Source: Eukaryota sp. TZLM1-RC (Eukaryota; Metamonada: BaSk clade). From it: DNA of 64,000 nt. Shown here one piece after another: positions 11,201-18,589 of the stretch. The translations under genes and the position numbers were made by a program. How positions within the stretch are numbered: the stretch's first letter is position 1; each line of letters begins with the position of its first letter. Below the pieces are notes generated by a model. It did no database searches and was not told where the DNA came from. It was given only the letters and a program-made list of their open reading frames with translations. Location of the stretch: the NCBI GenBank assembly GCA_040285825.1, contig JAUPSS010000007.1, positions 2,144,689-2,208,688 on the forward strand. The letters are read 5' to 3'.

Positions 11201-11686
11201 TGCATCAAACCAGGGGGTTACTGGTTCAAGCTTGTCTTGTTCACTACTATCCTCCTGCTCCATAAATTCCCTAAAATATGTGGGAGCACCCTCTGTCAGC
11301 TCCGTGTAATTATGGATTTCCGTATCAAAGTTAGGATCAAACCAGGCAGGCAATTTGGATTGTAGGATGTCTTCCGAGTCGGTCCTACTTCTCTGTTCGA
11401 TGGAGAGAAACCTTATTCTCCTGCCGTATTGATCTAGGAAGGAGGCCTTCCAATCCAATCTATCTTTGATGGGAAGAGACATCAATTCATTGATTCTCTT
11501 GTCCATTCCAGAGATTCTGGGGCGGCGTTCTGCGTTACGCCCGAATGTCTCTCTACTCAATTTATCGAGTGCCTTTATGAGTTCATTCCTTTCATTGAGG
11601 GGAATTTCCAATACCTTTTGGGTATCCCCAATCATTCCGAGGGTCTGAAAACCAACGTTTCTGCCTCTTTTTGAACGTAACTCCAT
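8258..11686 (-). CDS. Ty3 element 1 ORF2: Gag, zinc knuckle, protease, start of RT
   Basis: The frame is 1142 residues. The N-terminal two thirds is capsid-like, helical and poorly conserved. A zinc knuckle follows (CTFCSNVEGNNPVGHTVFEC). Next comes an Arg/Gly-rich stretch (RGGRGRR, RFRGRGGRYRGHKGRG), likely RNA-binding. The retroviral-type aspartic protease is seen at IATIDSAAFCSVI with partner LLIGTDMLKALGL; the active-site triplet is DSA rather than the usual DTG/DSG. The frame then enters RT and stops at 8258 just after a T7 run on the plus strand. Its ATG at 11686 lies inside ORF1 and forms part of a -1 frameshift heptamer, so it may be translated by frameshifting, by its own start, or both. 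Confidence 0.85.
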   Translation of the reverse strand: MELRSKRGRNVGFQTLGMIGDTQKVLEIPLNERNELIKALDKLSRETFGRNAERRPRISGMDKRINELMSLPIKDRLDWKASFLDQYGRRIRFLSIEQRSRTDSEDILQSKLPAWFDPNFDTEIHNYTELTEGAPTYFREFMEQEDSSEQDKLEPVTPWFDADALNNIHTERSAVSTYRSRPNNYTQQHGNSFTKQREFRQWVTGDPSTSLHLPKLPVVAPIISEKSQPIQVCSIDSIPDHVPTVNDPEPVTRQDVAPQEEPTSCQPMESEIGEDIELNGPVVGETAPPQPSVRDSSSDRPMRIEDLQSSRRAIDMSIASSLHRQIDPRSKDIDYKRPRLSADDPINKMSIIAFLLKYQTWDKYGRKIANRSFEAPGQSDWTRAFMIATQLFGEGQAEITQDRIKDLPKHIRDEITRDTTQPLVRIDPAITDKLGPPIHHYDLFRSMMMSTCPTGISSMIDPSLLSRWQSQGLLGVDYTDADVMVFLLKRTQFTSYHEACTALMKPRINWRKIHNRHEADNEFGRYVEDFGDVLRMTTYMTDLTIPDLIRGSSGLITISPALIAEYFLMGLDNFAISSELLPVWTRESLWDSPNKTTLLDLISTTRRHFLAWCYTAGNKPTMDVLRNRANEEDIPLGLTAMRTYSRGVTPSAQAPTKRARRSGGKSRGTPQHKYIPEKHEREGSKFCTFCSNVEGNNPVGHTVFECKDPRCARSRVPKEERFRLGEQEAPASRGSVERGRGGRGRRVHRFKFRGRGGRYRGHKGRGQYRPIHNINTTEDISSNASPTESKPTRSSTVPHRRINNSNRNSRTGNFPNRVHINAINHNQSTTDLGNPVNNFPTAQQNLLIPLQIHQTSSDINSIFDINSTVSENHVRSQRSPFLRLEISINDIKMIATIDSAAFCSVITADLAEQCHMSINSKDTIKFLPANNVSTKSLGSATGILSFNVGSIAQQVHYKHTLPIIPGSNKLLIGTDMLKALGLQTDDGLFIRLDKEHRTLLNAESEFDSRIAQHSIGNLDNQSPSPSDFEEQLARSGCEINLDDSNNKLKLTSLLKLFSDVFSETPNRKGIDCNPLTIPFRDENAIVHKPARRLNPSKMEIANKIFDELIEMGYAVESNYKFSSPIVLVIYPDGKKTQVNWRL

Positions 11687-12384
11687 AAAGGGGGAAGTTG
11701 CTCGAACAGACAGAAATCTGTTGGTTCGAGGTAAGCCTCCGCGTCCTCTCTTAATAACTTGTAGAACCCCTCAGAAGAGTCGTCTTCTCCCTCCATTTCA
11801 TCTAGTTGAGATTGAATTTCTTCATATTCTCCTAATGGGGAAGACGTGTCTAAGGTGGGATCTCCATCCGTTCCCTTTGAGACAGGTTCTAGAATTGGGA
11901 GGGGAGAGGGAGCCAGGTCCGTTCTCGTTGCCTCTTCCATTGCTTTGAGGGGAGAGGGAGCCGGGTCCGTTCTCGTAACCTCATCTGTTTCTTTTTTCCT
12001 GAGGGGAGAGGGAGCCGGGTCCGTTCTCGTTGCCTCATCTGTTTCTTTTTTCCTGAGGGGAGAGGGAGCCAGGTCCGTTCTCGTAACCTCATCTGTTTCT
12101 TTTTTCCTGAGGGGAGAGGGAGCCGGGTCCGTTCTCGTAACCTCATCTGTTTCTTTTTTCCTGAGGGGAGAGGGAGCCGGGTCCGTTCTCGTTACCTCTT
12201 CTGTTGTTGAAGATGGAGGAACCTCGTCCACTCTTTCATCTTCTTCTACATTAAGGGAGGGGGAGGTGGGATCCGGGTCCGTTGCCTCGTTGCCCTCTAT
12301 ATCATGTGTATGTGACGCTGGTACCTGCTGCATATTAAGTGGTGGATTAGAGTCAGAGATATCTGGTTGGGAGATGTCTGACAT
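11632..12384 (-). CDS. Ty3 element 1 ORF1: acidic, Pro-rich repeat protein
   Basis: 250 residues from ATG 12384, the first long frame after the 5' LTR. About five copies of an 18-residue unit, EVTRTDPAPSPLRKKETD and variants, fill the middle. The flanks are acidic and Ser/Pro-rich, and the C-terminal part ends PPLWSYVQKEAETLVFRPSE. I recognise no family. Its last 55 bases overlap ORF2 in the -1 frame, and CCCTTTA at 11686-11692 is in the correct phase (C CCT TTA) for programmed -1 slippage. It may be an extra N-terminal Gag region or an accessory protein. Typical Ty3-like elements have no ORF before gag. Confidence 0.8.
   Translation of the reverse strand: MSDISQPDISDSNPPLNMQQVPASHTHDIEGNEATDPDPTSPSLNVEEDERVDEVPPSSTTEEVTRTDPAPSPLRKKETDEVTRTDPAPSPLRKKETDEVTRTDLAPSPLRKKETDEATRTDPAPSPLRKKETDEVTRTDPAPSPLKAMEEATRTDLAPSPLPILEPVSKGTDGDPTLDTSSPLGEYEEIQSQLDEMEGEDDSSEGFYKLLREDAEAYLEPTDFCLFEQLPPLWSYVQKEAETLVFRPSE
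11686..11692 (-). promoter_or_regulatory. Candidate -1 ribosomal frameshift heptamer (CCCTTTA)
   Basis: In ORF1 the zero-frame codons are CCT TTA preceded by C, which is exactly the X XXY YYZ phase. A -1 slip continues straight into ORF2 at ATG GAG TTA. Seven bases downstream, ACGTT can pair with AACGT across a short loop, a weak candidate stimulatory stem. ORF1 ends 55 bases later. The phase is seen directly; activity is inferred. Confidence 0.6.
11899..12210 (-). repeat. 54-bp in-frame tandem repeat in ORF1
   Basis: Full units begin at 11947, 12001, 12055 and 12109, with a truncated unit at 12163 and a 48-bp partial unit before the first. Units differ by only a few bases, so the expansion is recent. 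54 is divisible by 3, so the frame is kept. Confidence 0.92.
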
Positions 12385-12461
12385 GCTGTAAAGTGTCTGA
12401 AGATGTTCGCTAATGCTGAAGTTATGGTATACCTTTTGACTTTAAAATGGCCAATAATTAT

Positions 12462-12540
12462 TGTTGCCTAAAGTCTATTGTAGTAAAGAAAAGTCTGATT
12501 TATTTTCTATTCATATTATATAAGCCTTAGGGCGCCAACA
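12462..12540 (-). repeat. 5' LTR of Ty3 element 1
   Basis: 79 bp, identical to the 3' LTR. In element orientation it is followed by ATAATTATTGGCC. A TGG-starting primer site could lie 9 bases inside, but I cannot name a matching tRNA. Confidence 0.93.
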
Positions 12541-12886
12541 TAAACTTTGATCCAAAACATACATTCAGGACCGAAAACGCTAAATGCATGTCAATGTTGG
12601 CTCCCTAAAACTTATATAAACTTATAAACTTAAGCGAAAAATTGAGTTGAAAGCATTTTTGAAATCAATAAGCAATAAATAATTTTCGCTTTCTTTGAAA
12701 AAGTGAATCTGTACACAAAGCAGCACAGGTTGTTCCATCAGGATCTCCAGGTGCAAACTTATAAGGCCGAAAGAAAGTAATTGCGGATAACTTAATTCTA
12801 TTAAAACAAATAATTGCCAACAAATTGATCATTCTTTGAATAGAATAAATCTATTCTTACGAGTTAAATATTTATACCAAATACTT

Positions 12887-13219
12887 ATGAATCCTGCTTC
12901 CTGCAGTCCTGTTCCAAGTCCAAAACCCTCGCTACCCAAGGGATCAGTTGATCTGAGTGATGAAGACGATGCGCTTTCACAAACCATTACAACTTCTTCT
13001 CCACTTTCCCATAAATCCACAGTGTCTCGCCGCAAACTCAACGAAATTGCAACCCGTAGGTACTCCACACTCAGTTCACAAACTCTTCCTGTGAAGTTTT
13101 TGATTGAGGACAATGTTGAACCATTGTACACTTCTGTCCATCTTTCTGCTCCAGATGTTCAACTGGATGATCCTCTTTTGAAACCACCATCGTATCGTGA
13201 CTGTCTACTTAACAGTTAG
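12887..13219 (+). CDS. Hypothetical 110-residue protein with PPSY motif
   Basis: I do not recognise a family. The chosen start is ATG 12887 (MNPASCSPVPSPKP); the same frame is open a little further upstream but without a better start. The N-terminus is Ser/Pro-rich, followed by an acidic patch (DLSDEDDAL), a basic centre (SRRKLNEIATRRYS) and a C-terminus with KPPSYRDCLL. PPxY motifs bind WW domains in known systems, so a small adaptor is possible, but that is inference. It stands alone between the Ty3 element and an AT-rich spacer. It could be a chance frame; codon content looks like that of neighbouring genes. Confidence 0.5.
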   Translation: MNPASCSPVPSPKPSLPKGSVDLSDEDDALSQTITTSSPLSHKSTVSRRKLNEIATRRYSTLSSQTLPVKFLIEDNVEPLYTSVHLSAPDVQLDDPLLKPPSYRDCLLNS

Positions 13220-13925
13220 ATCAGCTGCGTAGTTGGCTTGCAGCTTAGTGTTGGTCTCAATGACATGATTAGTTGGCACTTGAGGTCTTTGGGTTTTAAC
13301 AATGGGTTTTTCTGTTTTTAATCATTTGTTTTTTGAAATGATTTGTTGTGGAAATTTGTTTTCAACCTTGATTATTTGTCATTTTTTTGATTAAACTAAC
13401 CGTCTTATGATTTTCTTTGAAACTATCCAGAATTTTCTCATACACCTTACATGGAGAGTGTTTTTGCATTGTTTTTTGTGGTTATAAGAATTTTTATGCC
13501 TCATGAGTATTCAATTCCCAATCAATTGTGAATCATGACAATGAAATTTTGAGCTACAGCTCACTTTCACAATCGGGGTCAATTATTGTGGCTAATAGAT
13601 GTGTTCTTGAAATTCACAAACTAAACAAACATCACAAAAACTGATATTTAACAAAACAACCGAAGCATTCACTAATCTTACAAATTAATCCAATATGCCA
13701 GGATGAACACTGAAAATTCTTACATAGACATGCTTTGAAAAATAATGGACAAAAAATGACAAAAAATGACAGTTATAGCTGAAGATTAACGAGCCTTTTC
13801 TCACAGAACAGAAATTATTGTATGGCTTCTAATGTGAGGTCTGAGGAGAATATCGGTAGATAAGGTGCTTTGACTTTTATGAAAGATATGGTAGAACGAT
13901 AATCAAAAACTTGCAAACTTATGGA
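13220..13925. other. AT-rich spacer, no feature recognised
   Basis: Noncoding by eye: short frames only, with T-rich and A-rich runs. No repeat shared with the rest of the window was noticed. Confidence 0.5.
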
Positions 13926-13929
13926 ATAA

Positions 13930-14190
13930 AAAAAGGCTATTTTATTCAACAACAAATATGAAAACATAAAATACACAATTAAAACTCCACATCCTCAAAA
14001 CCTGCCTCCCCTACATCAGAACAATTAGTTGCCAAAGATTCGGAAAATTTCCCAAAAGAAGAGAGTGAATAGGAAATTAGTTTTACCATTCCCTTAAAAA
14101 TAGAAAATACAATCCTGTTTTGCCAGTAAACACGATTGAAAATTCTTCCAGTTCTTTCCTTTACAACTGCAATAAATTCCTCAAGGAAAG
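13930..14190 (-). mobile_element. LINE 3' fragment, subfamily D
   Basis: The reverse complement closely matches 20440-20690: GGAAAGAACTGGAAGAATTTTC, then a low-complexity stretch, then TTTGAGGATGTGGAGTTTTAATTG. It covers the last coding stretch and 3' UTR only, so it is strongly 5'-truncated. Confidence 0.75.
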
Positions 14191-14393
14191 GAACTTATGG
14201 AATTGAAATTCAAATTTCAATAGAATAGAATAGTTTTATCACAGTCAGGAAGTTCTTTTATAAGAGCATCAATTTGAATAATAATCGTGAATTCAAAACA
14301 AGGGGTTTGTGTGTAGAATTATTGAGACAATCTTCTATTTTTGATATGGGGATATAGGGAATCCGCCATTAATTCTCTTCACACCCCTCAAAG

Positions 14394-16007
14394 ATGATTG
14401 ATATACCTTTCGGGTGGAGTCTGGAAACTTTGACAGTTGTTCTTACATGGACTGTCATACCAACAATTGTCATTGGAGCTTGTCTCTCTGACTTTAGAAA
14501 TAATGTTTGTAAGCATCCTAAGCAATTTCAACGTCGTCGTTTTGCTAACTGGTTCACTATGGGTCTTACATATGCGCTCTCCTATTTCGGTCGATACTCG
14601 ATCAATGTCTTGAATGTTGAGTCTGTATACAAAACATATGGTACCACTAAGGAGGGTTACGGTAATATCATTGCGGCAGCTTTCTGGGTCTATGGTATTG
14701 CACATTTCCGCCAACTTAACCTCAGCCATCTTCATCATTGTCAATGGATTTGTTACTGATAAGCTCGGTCCACGTATGGGTATGTTGGTAGGATCTTTCG
14801 GTTGTGCGATCTCCAATCTTGCTGCTGGTGCGTATCTTCAATATTGTCCTTGGAGAGGGAACAAGTGGGTCTTTGGAATGGCTATCATCATTTGTGTTAT
14901 GAACTACTTCCAAACCTTCAGTGCGTGCTCTATTGTTAAGTTTGTACTTTCTGCATTCTTATTCCAGGCTTGGTGCTTATTGGTACAATCCTAGAGAACG
15001 TGGGTTCTTTGGATCAGTATTTGGTGTGCTCATTGCATTTGGTTTCTTCCTTGCTTACCAAGTTAATGGTCTTTTGATGAAACAAATCCCCTACCAATGG
15101 TTATTCTACAACCCTGGCATTGCTCTTTCAGTTATGTTTGTACTCAACTACCTTATAGTGAAGTCCAAGCCTACCGATTTATATTCCATTGATAATCCTC
15201 TCATTCGAAACCTCTATACCAAAGAGTTCAAACCCGTCACTGACAAATCTGAAGACGCTCGATCATTTGGTCAGATGGTTGCTCCAGTGTTGAGACAAGG
15301 TGTTTTCTACGTTTTCTTTGCCGCTGAATTTTTCCTCGGTTGGTTCAGAGACGGTATTCTTACTCATTTTGCCGGCTACTTTGATAGTTTAGGCATTGAC
15401 AGTGGCTCTGCGGTCTATACTCTGTCTTCTACTGGTATTACTGTTGGCTCAATGTTTGGTTCTCTGTTTGCTGGTATTGTCTCGGATTTGTTTTTCAAGT
15501 CCCGTCGTCAGCCCGTTGCTTTCCTTTGTTGTGTAATGGTCACCATACTGCTTACTGTATTATACTTCTTTGTTGATTCTATAGTTATTGGTCCAAGTGT
15601 GCTAGGTCTAACTGCTATTTTCTATCAAGGTATTCACGGGATACTTACTGCTACATGTTTGTTTTGTTTTCTATTTTCTAACATTAGGTGCAATGGACTT
15701 TGCTGGGTCTGGATCTGCTGGTATTGCTGTTGGTCTTCTTGACGCTTCCCAAAAAGTTGCATCTTCTCTTACAGGAAACGTTATGCCACTCATCATGAAG
15801 GTAGATGTTGATGATGAAGGTGATCCTGTTTACTCATGGCCACGCTGGGTTCTCTCCATGATTCCTGCCTCTGTTTGTTGTGGTATTTTGTTCTTGTTCA
15901 TTATGGGTCTTAAAGCAACTCACGGCAAAGTTGGCAAAAAATCTGATGATGAAAATAGTGCTCCTTTGCTTGTTCATGAAGAAGAAACGATTCAAGACAA
16001 AGTCTAG
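14394..16007 (+). CDS. Organophosphate:phosphate antiporter (glycerol-3-phosphate transporter-like MFS)
   Basis: A 507-residue membrane transporter of the major facilitator superfamily, the family that exchanges sugar phosphates or glycerol 3-phosphate for phosphate (GlpT/UhpT/SLC37 type). Exons are 14394-14694, 14726-14939, 14968-15656 and 15688-16007. They join in frame, and the length fits the family. Signatures include MGLTYALSYFGRYSINVLNV in an early helix, TDKLGPRMGM in the cytoplasmic loop, and SIVKLGAYWYNPRERGFFGS across the second junction, a hallmark of this subfamily. About 12 hydrophobic segments are visible. The C-terminal tail is charged and probably cytosolic. The substrate cannot be told from sequence. 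The start is the first ATG in frame. Confidence 0.9.
14695..14725 (+). other. Spliceosomal intron, 31 bp
   Basis: GTATTG...CTTAACCTCAG. Removal joins TATG to CC and restores the transporter frame (VYAIFIIVNGF). CTTAAC is a possible branch site. Confidence 0.88.
14940..14967 (+). other. Spliceosomal intron, 28 bp
   Basis: GTTTGT...TATTCCAG. Removal gives SIVKLGAYWYNPRERG, which matches the conserved family motif exactly in register. Confidence 0.9.
15657..15687 (+). other. Spliceosomal intron, 31 bp
   Basis: GTTTGT...TTCTAACATTAG. Removal gives TATCAMDFAGSGSAG. CTAAC near the end is a likely branch site. Confidence 0.86.
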
Positions 16008-16223
16008 TTGTTACCTTTTAGTTTGTTTTGTTTATAGTATTTATTTATTGTAAAGTTATTATTTCATTTTATAGTTTAGTAATTTACAAAATGGTCAAAT
16101 AATTTCCAAATAACACTGTTTTGATTGTAAGTCAAGACTTAATTAAAAATCTCAAAAAACATTGCTTATTACTTCTAATCATGTTTAACAATGTACAAAT
16201 AATAAACCAAATAAAAGCCAAAA

Positions 16224-17465
16224 CTACATTTTAAGCTCATCCATTTGCTTTTGAGTTCTCGCAAAGGCCATAGAGACTTTTAGCAATCGTGACTCCCGTT
16301 GACTACCACCTTTTTTGGGGGAATTTAATTTTAATTTGAAATTGTCTTCCAAGCTATCATTAATTTCACCAATAGAACTTTCCTTTTTCAGACAAAACCT
16401 ACTTTTTAGCAAATTAACCCTCGTTAGGAGATCAGGCTCACCTTCTGCCGCTTGCTCAGTGATTTCCAACAACGATTCAATTTCACCCCTATTGGCTTCA
16501 ATATTACCCAACAAATATTCAATATACTCACAGCTGAATAAAACTTTTTGAATAGAATTAACTGAACTTTCAATAGCAGAACAATAATGGTTGCTCGACT
16601 CTAGGGGATCTGATTCCAATAACGACCGAGCCAAAAACAAGTGAACAATAGGGGTCTTGTCGTCATTAATTCTTTCTGTTAATGACAGCGATTTACGACA
16701 GAATCCTACAATTTCCTTCTTGATTTCACTTGACTTATCTGGAAATAATTGGAAAAACTTTGATGCTTCAAAAACAACATTTCTAACTGCAACTATCAAA
16801 TCATCAAAGACAATATTATCCCGTGATTCGAACAATATCCCCAGTGCAACTTCGCCAAGATCAACAGCAGACCTATACAATAAACAAACTTCATTAAAAG
16901 ACTCTGAACCAACAAGGTTGGGGTAACTACAAGGAGTGAGATGGGCGTGTGAGGAGGGTGAAATGAGAGATAAATCAAAGCAAAAAAGGGGAGATGACAG
17001 AATTGAATGGATGAAATCATTGTACGTGGAGAGAGCTAGTAGTGAGAGTTTGTGGAGATTGTGTGAATCACGAGCTGATTCGGCAATAGATACTGCCTGT
17101 TCAGCCAGTTTAAGAGAAAGGGGGTAGAAAAGATGGGAGTTGAGAAGACGACAGACAGAGAGAGTGTGATGGTAAAGGTTGGTGTAATCGTTGGAAGAAA
17201 GAGCATCTTCTATGGAGCAGAGATGAGTAGAAAGAGTTTGTAGAGATGCAATGTCAGAGAAAAAAGGGTTGGATGTTGGGGAAATAGGGGCGTTACATGG
17301 GGGATCAGGGTGAAGTAGAGAGAAAAGGTCATAATAGGTATTCAGATGTCCAGTTTCAAGACAAGAAGTGCATAAATCTGTGATATTGGTGGAAATAGTA
17401 CATTCAGGTAAGACCGACGTGGTTGCTGGGACCGAAACGCTTGGTAGAATATCAGTAACATTCAT
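16224..17465 (-). CDS. Hypothetical helical-repeat (TPR-like) protein
   Basis: 413 residues from ATG 17465. I do not recognise a named family. Residues 60-330 are runs of amphipathic helices with spacing suggestive of a tetratricopeptide or 14-3-3-like solenoid (for example YPLSLKLAEQAVSIAESARD, VDLGEVALGILFESRD and HYCSAIESSVNSIQKVLFSC). The tail is charged and contains KLNSPKKGGSQRESR. No membrane segment or signal peptide is present. It is transcribed away from the SF-assemblin gene, with only 50 bp between the two start codons, so the two are probably co-regulated. A role in the cytoskeleton would be guesswork. Confidence 0.75.
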   Translation of the reverse strand: MNVTDILPSVSVPATTSVLPECTISTNITDLCTSCLETGHLNTYYDLFSLLHPDPPCNAPISPTSNPFFSDIASLQTLSTHLCSIEDALSSNDYTNLYHHTLSVCRLLNSHLFYPLSLKLAEQAVSIAESARDSHNLHKLSLLALSTYNDFIHSILSSPLFCFDLSLISPSSHAHLTPCSYPNLVGSESFNEVCLLYRSAVDLGEVALGILFESRDNIVFDDLIVAVRNVVFEASKFFQLFPDKSSEIKKEIVGFCRKSLSLTERINDDKTPIVHLFLARSLLESDPLESSNHYCSAIESSVNSIQKVLFSCEYIEYLLGNIEANRGEIESLLEITEQAAEGEPDLLTRVNLLKSRFCLKKESSIGEINDSLEDNFKLKLNSPKKGGSQRESRLLKVSMAFARTQKQMDELKM

Positions 17466-17515
17466 TGACAAAAGTAAATGGAAAAATCTTTTTGAAATCT
17501 GTCATTCCTTTCAAA
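17466..17515. promoter_or_regulatory. 50-bp bidirectional promoter
   Basis: The whole space between the divergent start codons at 17465 (minus) and 17516 (plus). It is AT-rich with no obvious TATA box. Both transcripts must start within or very near it unless the first ATGs are misassigned. Confidence 0.55.
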
Positions 17516-18334
17516 ATGGACAGCTCTCCACGCACACCTACAACTCCCCGTACACCTCTCAGTAGGTCTTTTTCTGATAGTGGCTCCATGGATAGTCCCA
17601 ATCGGGCGAAACTCTCACTTCTCAGTAGCCGCATTTCCAACTTACAAGCTACAATGGATTCGGAAAAGCAAACACGATGCACCACCATTGATTCACGCCT
17701 TTCAGATATTGAAGATTCAGTCAGCAATTCCATCTCACAAGACCAGAAGCGTTTACAGGCTATGAAAGAAAGTGTTGGCAAGCTTCAGGAACAGGTAGAA
17801 TCTGAGAAACGTGCTCTGGAGATGCTAAACACGACTAAGTCTAAGGAAACCCAAATTGCCGAGTCCAAGCTGCAAATGAGTCTTGAGCTCGAGCAACAAG
17901 GCCGAACAGACTCTCATGCCCGTTTATGTAAGACCTTTGAGGAAAGGATCAAAACCCTTCAATCAGAACTACACCTTGAAACACGGGCAAGGGAAGAAGC
18001 AACTGAACGTCAACGATTGGCTCTCCAAATTGATGTCCCCAAGCTCACGGAACAGGTGCGTAATCTAGGATCAAATAGGGAAGTTTCTGAGCAATCTGTT
18101 TTGGAAAAAATTAGTGAAAAACTCTCTGAATTGTCTTCTGATGTGGAAAAGGAACGTAAAACCAGAGAGGAGACGGAAGATAACATCATCAGGATGTTGG
18201 AAGATGTTTTTAGTCGTCTTTCTGATAGTGTTTCTACTGAGAAGCAAATTAGAGAGCAAACAGAGCAGCGATTGTTGGAGCTTTTGGAAGGAAGTTTGAC
18301 TAAATTGAATATGCAATCAACAGTTTCTTTGTAG
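17516..18334 (+). CDS. SF-assemblin, striated fibre protein
   Basis: 272 residues from ATG 17516. A Pro/Ser/Thr-rich basic head (SPRTPTTPRTPLSRSFSDSG) contains repeated SP/TP sites, as in SF-assemblin heads. A long heptad coiled-coil rod follows (RAKLSLLSSRISNL, then repeated EKQTR, EKRAL, ERKTREETEDNI and EKQIREQTEQRL). Length and layout match SF-assemblins, which build the striated microtubule-associated fibres at flagellar basal bodies of algae and other protists and the daughter-assembly fibre of apicomplexans. The periodic SxEKxxRExxE pattern is typical of the family. An earlier in-frame codon at 17465 is not ATG. This gene is the best clue that the organism is a flagellate. Confidence 0.88.
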   Translation: MDSSPRTPTTPRTPLSRSFSDSGSMDSPNRAKLSLLSSRISNLQATMDSEKQTRCTTIDSRLSDIEDSVSNSISQDQKRLQAMKESVGKLQEQVESEKRALEMLNTTKSKETQIAESKLQMSLELEQQGRTDSHARLCKTFEERIKTLQSELHLETRAREEATERQRLALQIDVPKLTEQVRNLGSNREVSEQSVLEKISEKLSELSSDVEKERKTREETEDNIIRMLEDVFSRLSDSVSTEKQIREQTEQRLLELLEGSLTKLNMQSTVSL

Positions 18335-18585
18335 GATATTGTAATATTTGAAATAAATATATTGTATTGTATTGTTTGGTTTGATTTGGTTTTATGAAAT
18401 GTTGTTTAAAAGGCGGCTTCTTTTAGAATTTTTGCAGAATTTTTAGATTTGTTTCATTTGTCACAAATGGACTTGACACTGGGACAAGCTCCTAGAAGAA
18501 GAGCATTACAAATAACATATTAACCTGTAAACAAAACTGAATTAAGTTTAATTTAAACAATTCTTTTTTATAATATTATATTATT
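18335..18585. other. Spacer after SF-assemblin
   Basis: AT-rich 3' flank with AATAAATATATT at 18350, a plausible polyadenylation region. No gene seen. Confidence 0.5.
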
Positions 18586-18589
18586 AAAC

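Larger units (their letters stand above)
5245..12540 (-). mobile_element. Ty3-like LTR retrotransposon 1, complete, 79-bp LTRs
   Basis: Two identical 79-bp direct repeats (5245-5323 and 12462-12540) bound the element. Each starts TGTTG and ends CAACA. The flanking bases are TAAA on both sides (5241-5244 and 12541-12544), a 4-bp target duplication. On the minus strand the order is ORF1, then Gag with zinc knuckle, protease, RT, RNase H, integrase and a chromodomain-like tail, as in Ty3/Gypsy chromoviruses. A polypurine tract adjoins the 3' LTR. Identical LTRs argue for a young insertion, yet pol has three single-base frame breaks. Confidence 0.93.

Noticed and set aside
11846-12391. 181-residue plus-strand frame with repeated GEGAGSVLV units
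   Set aside because: It is the antisense shadow of the 54-bp repeats in ORF1 of the Ty3 element.
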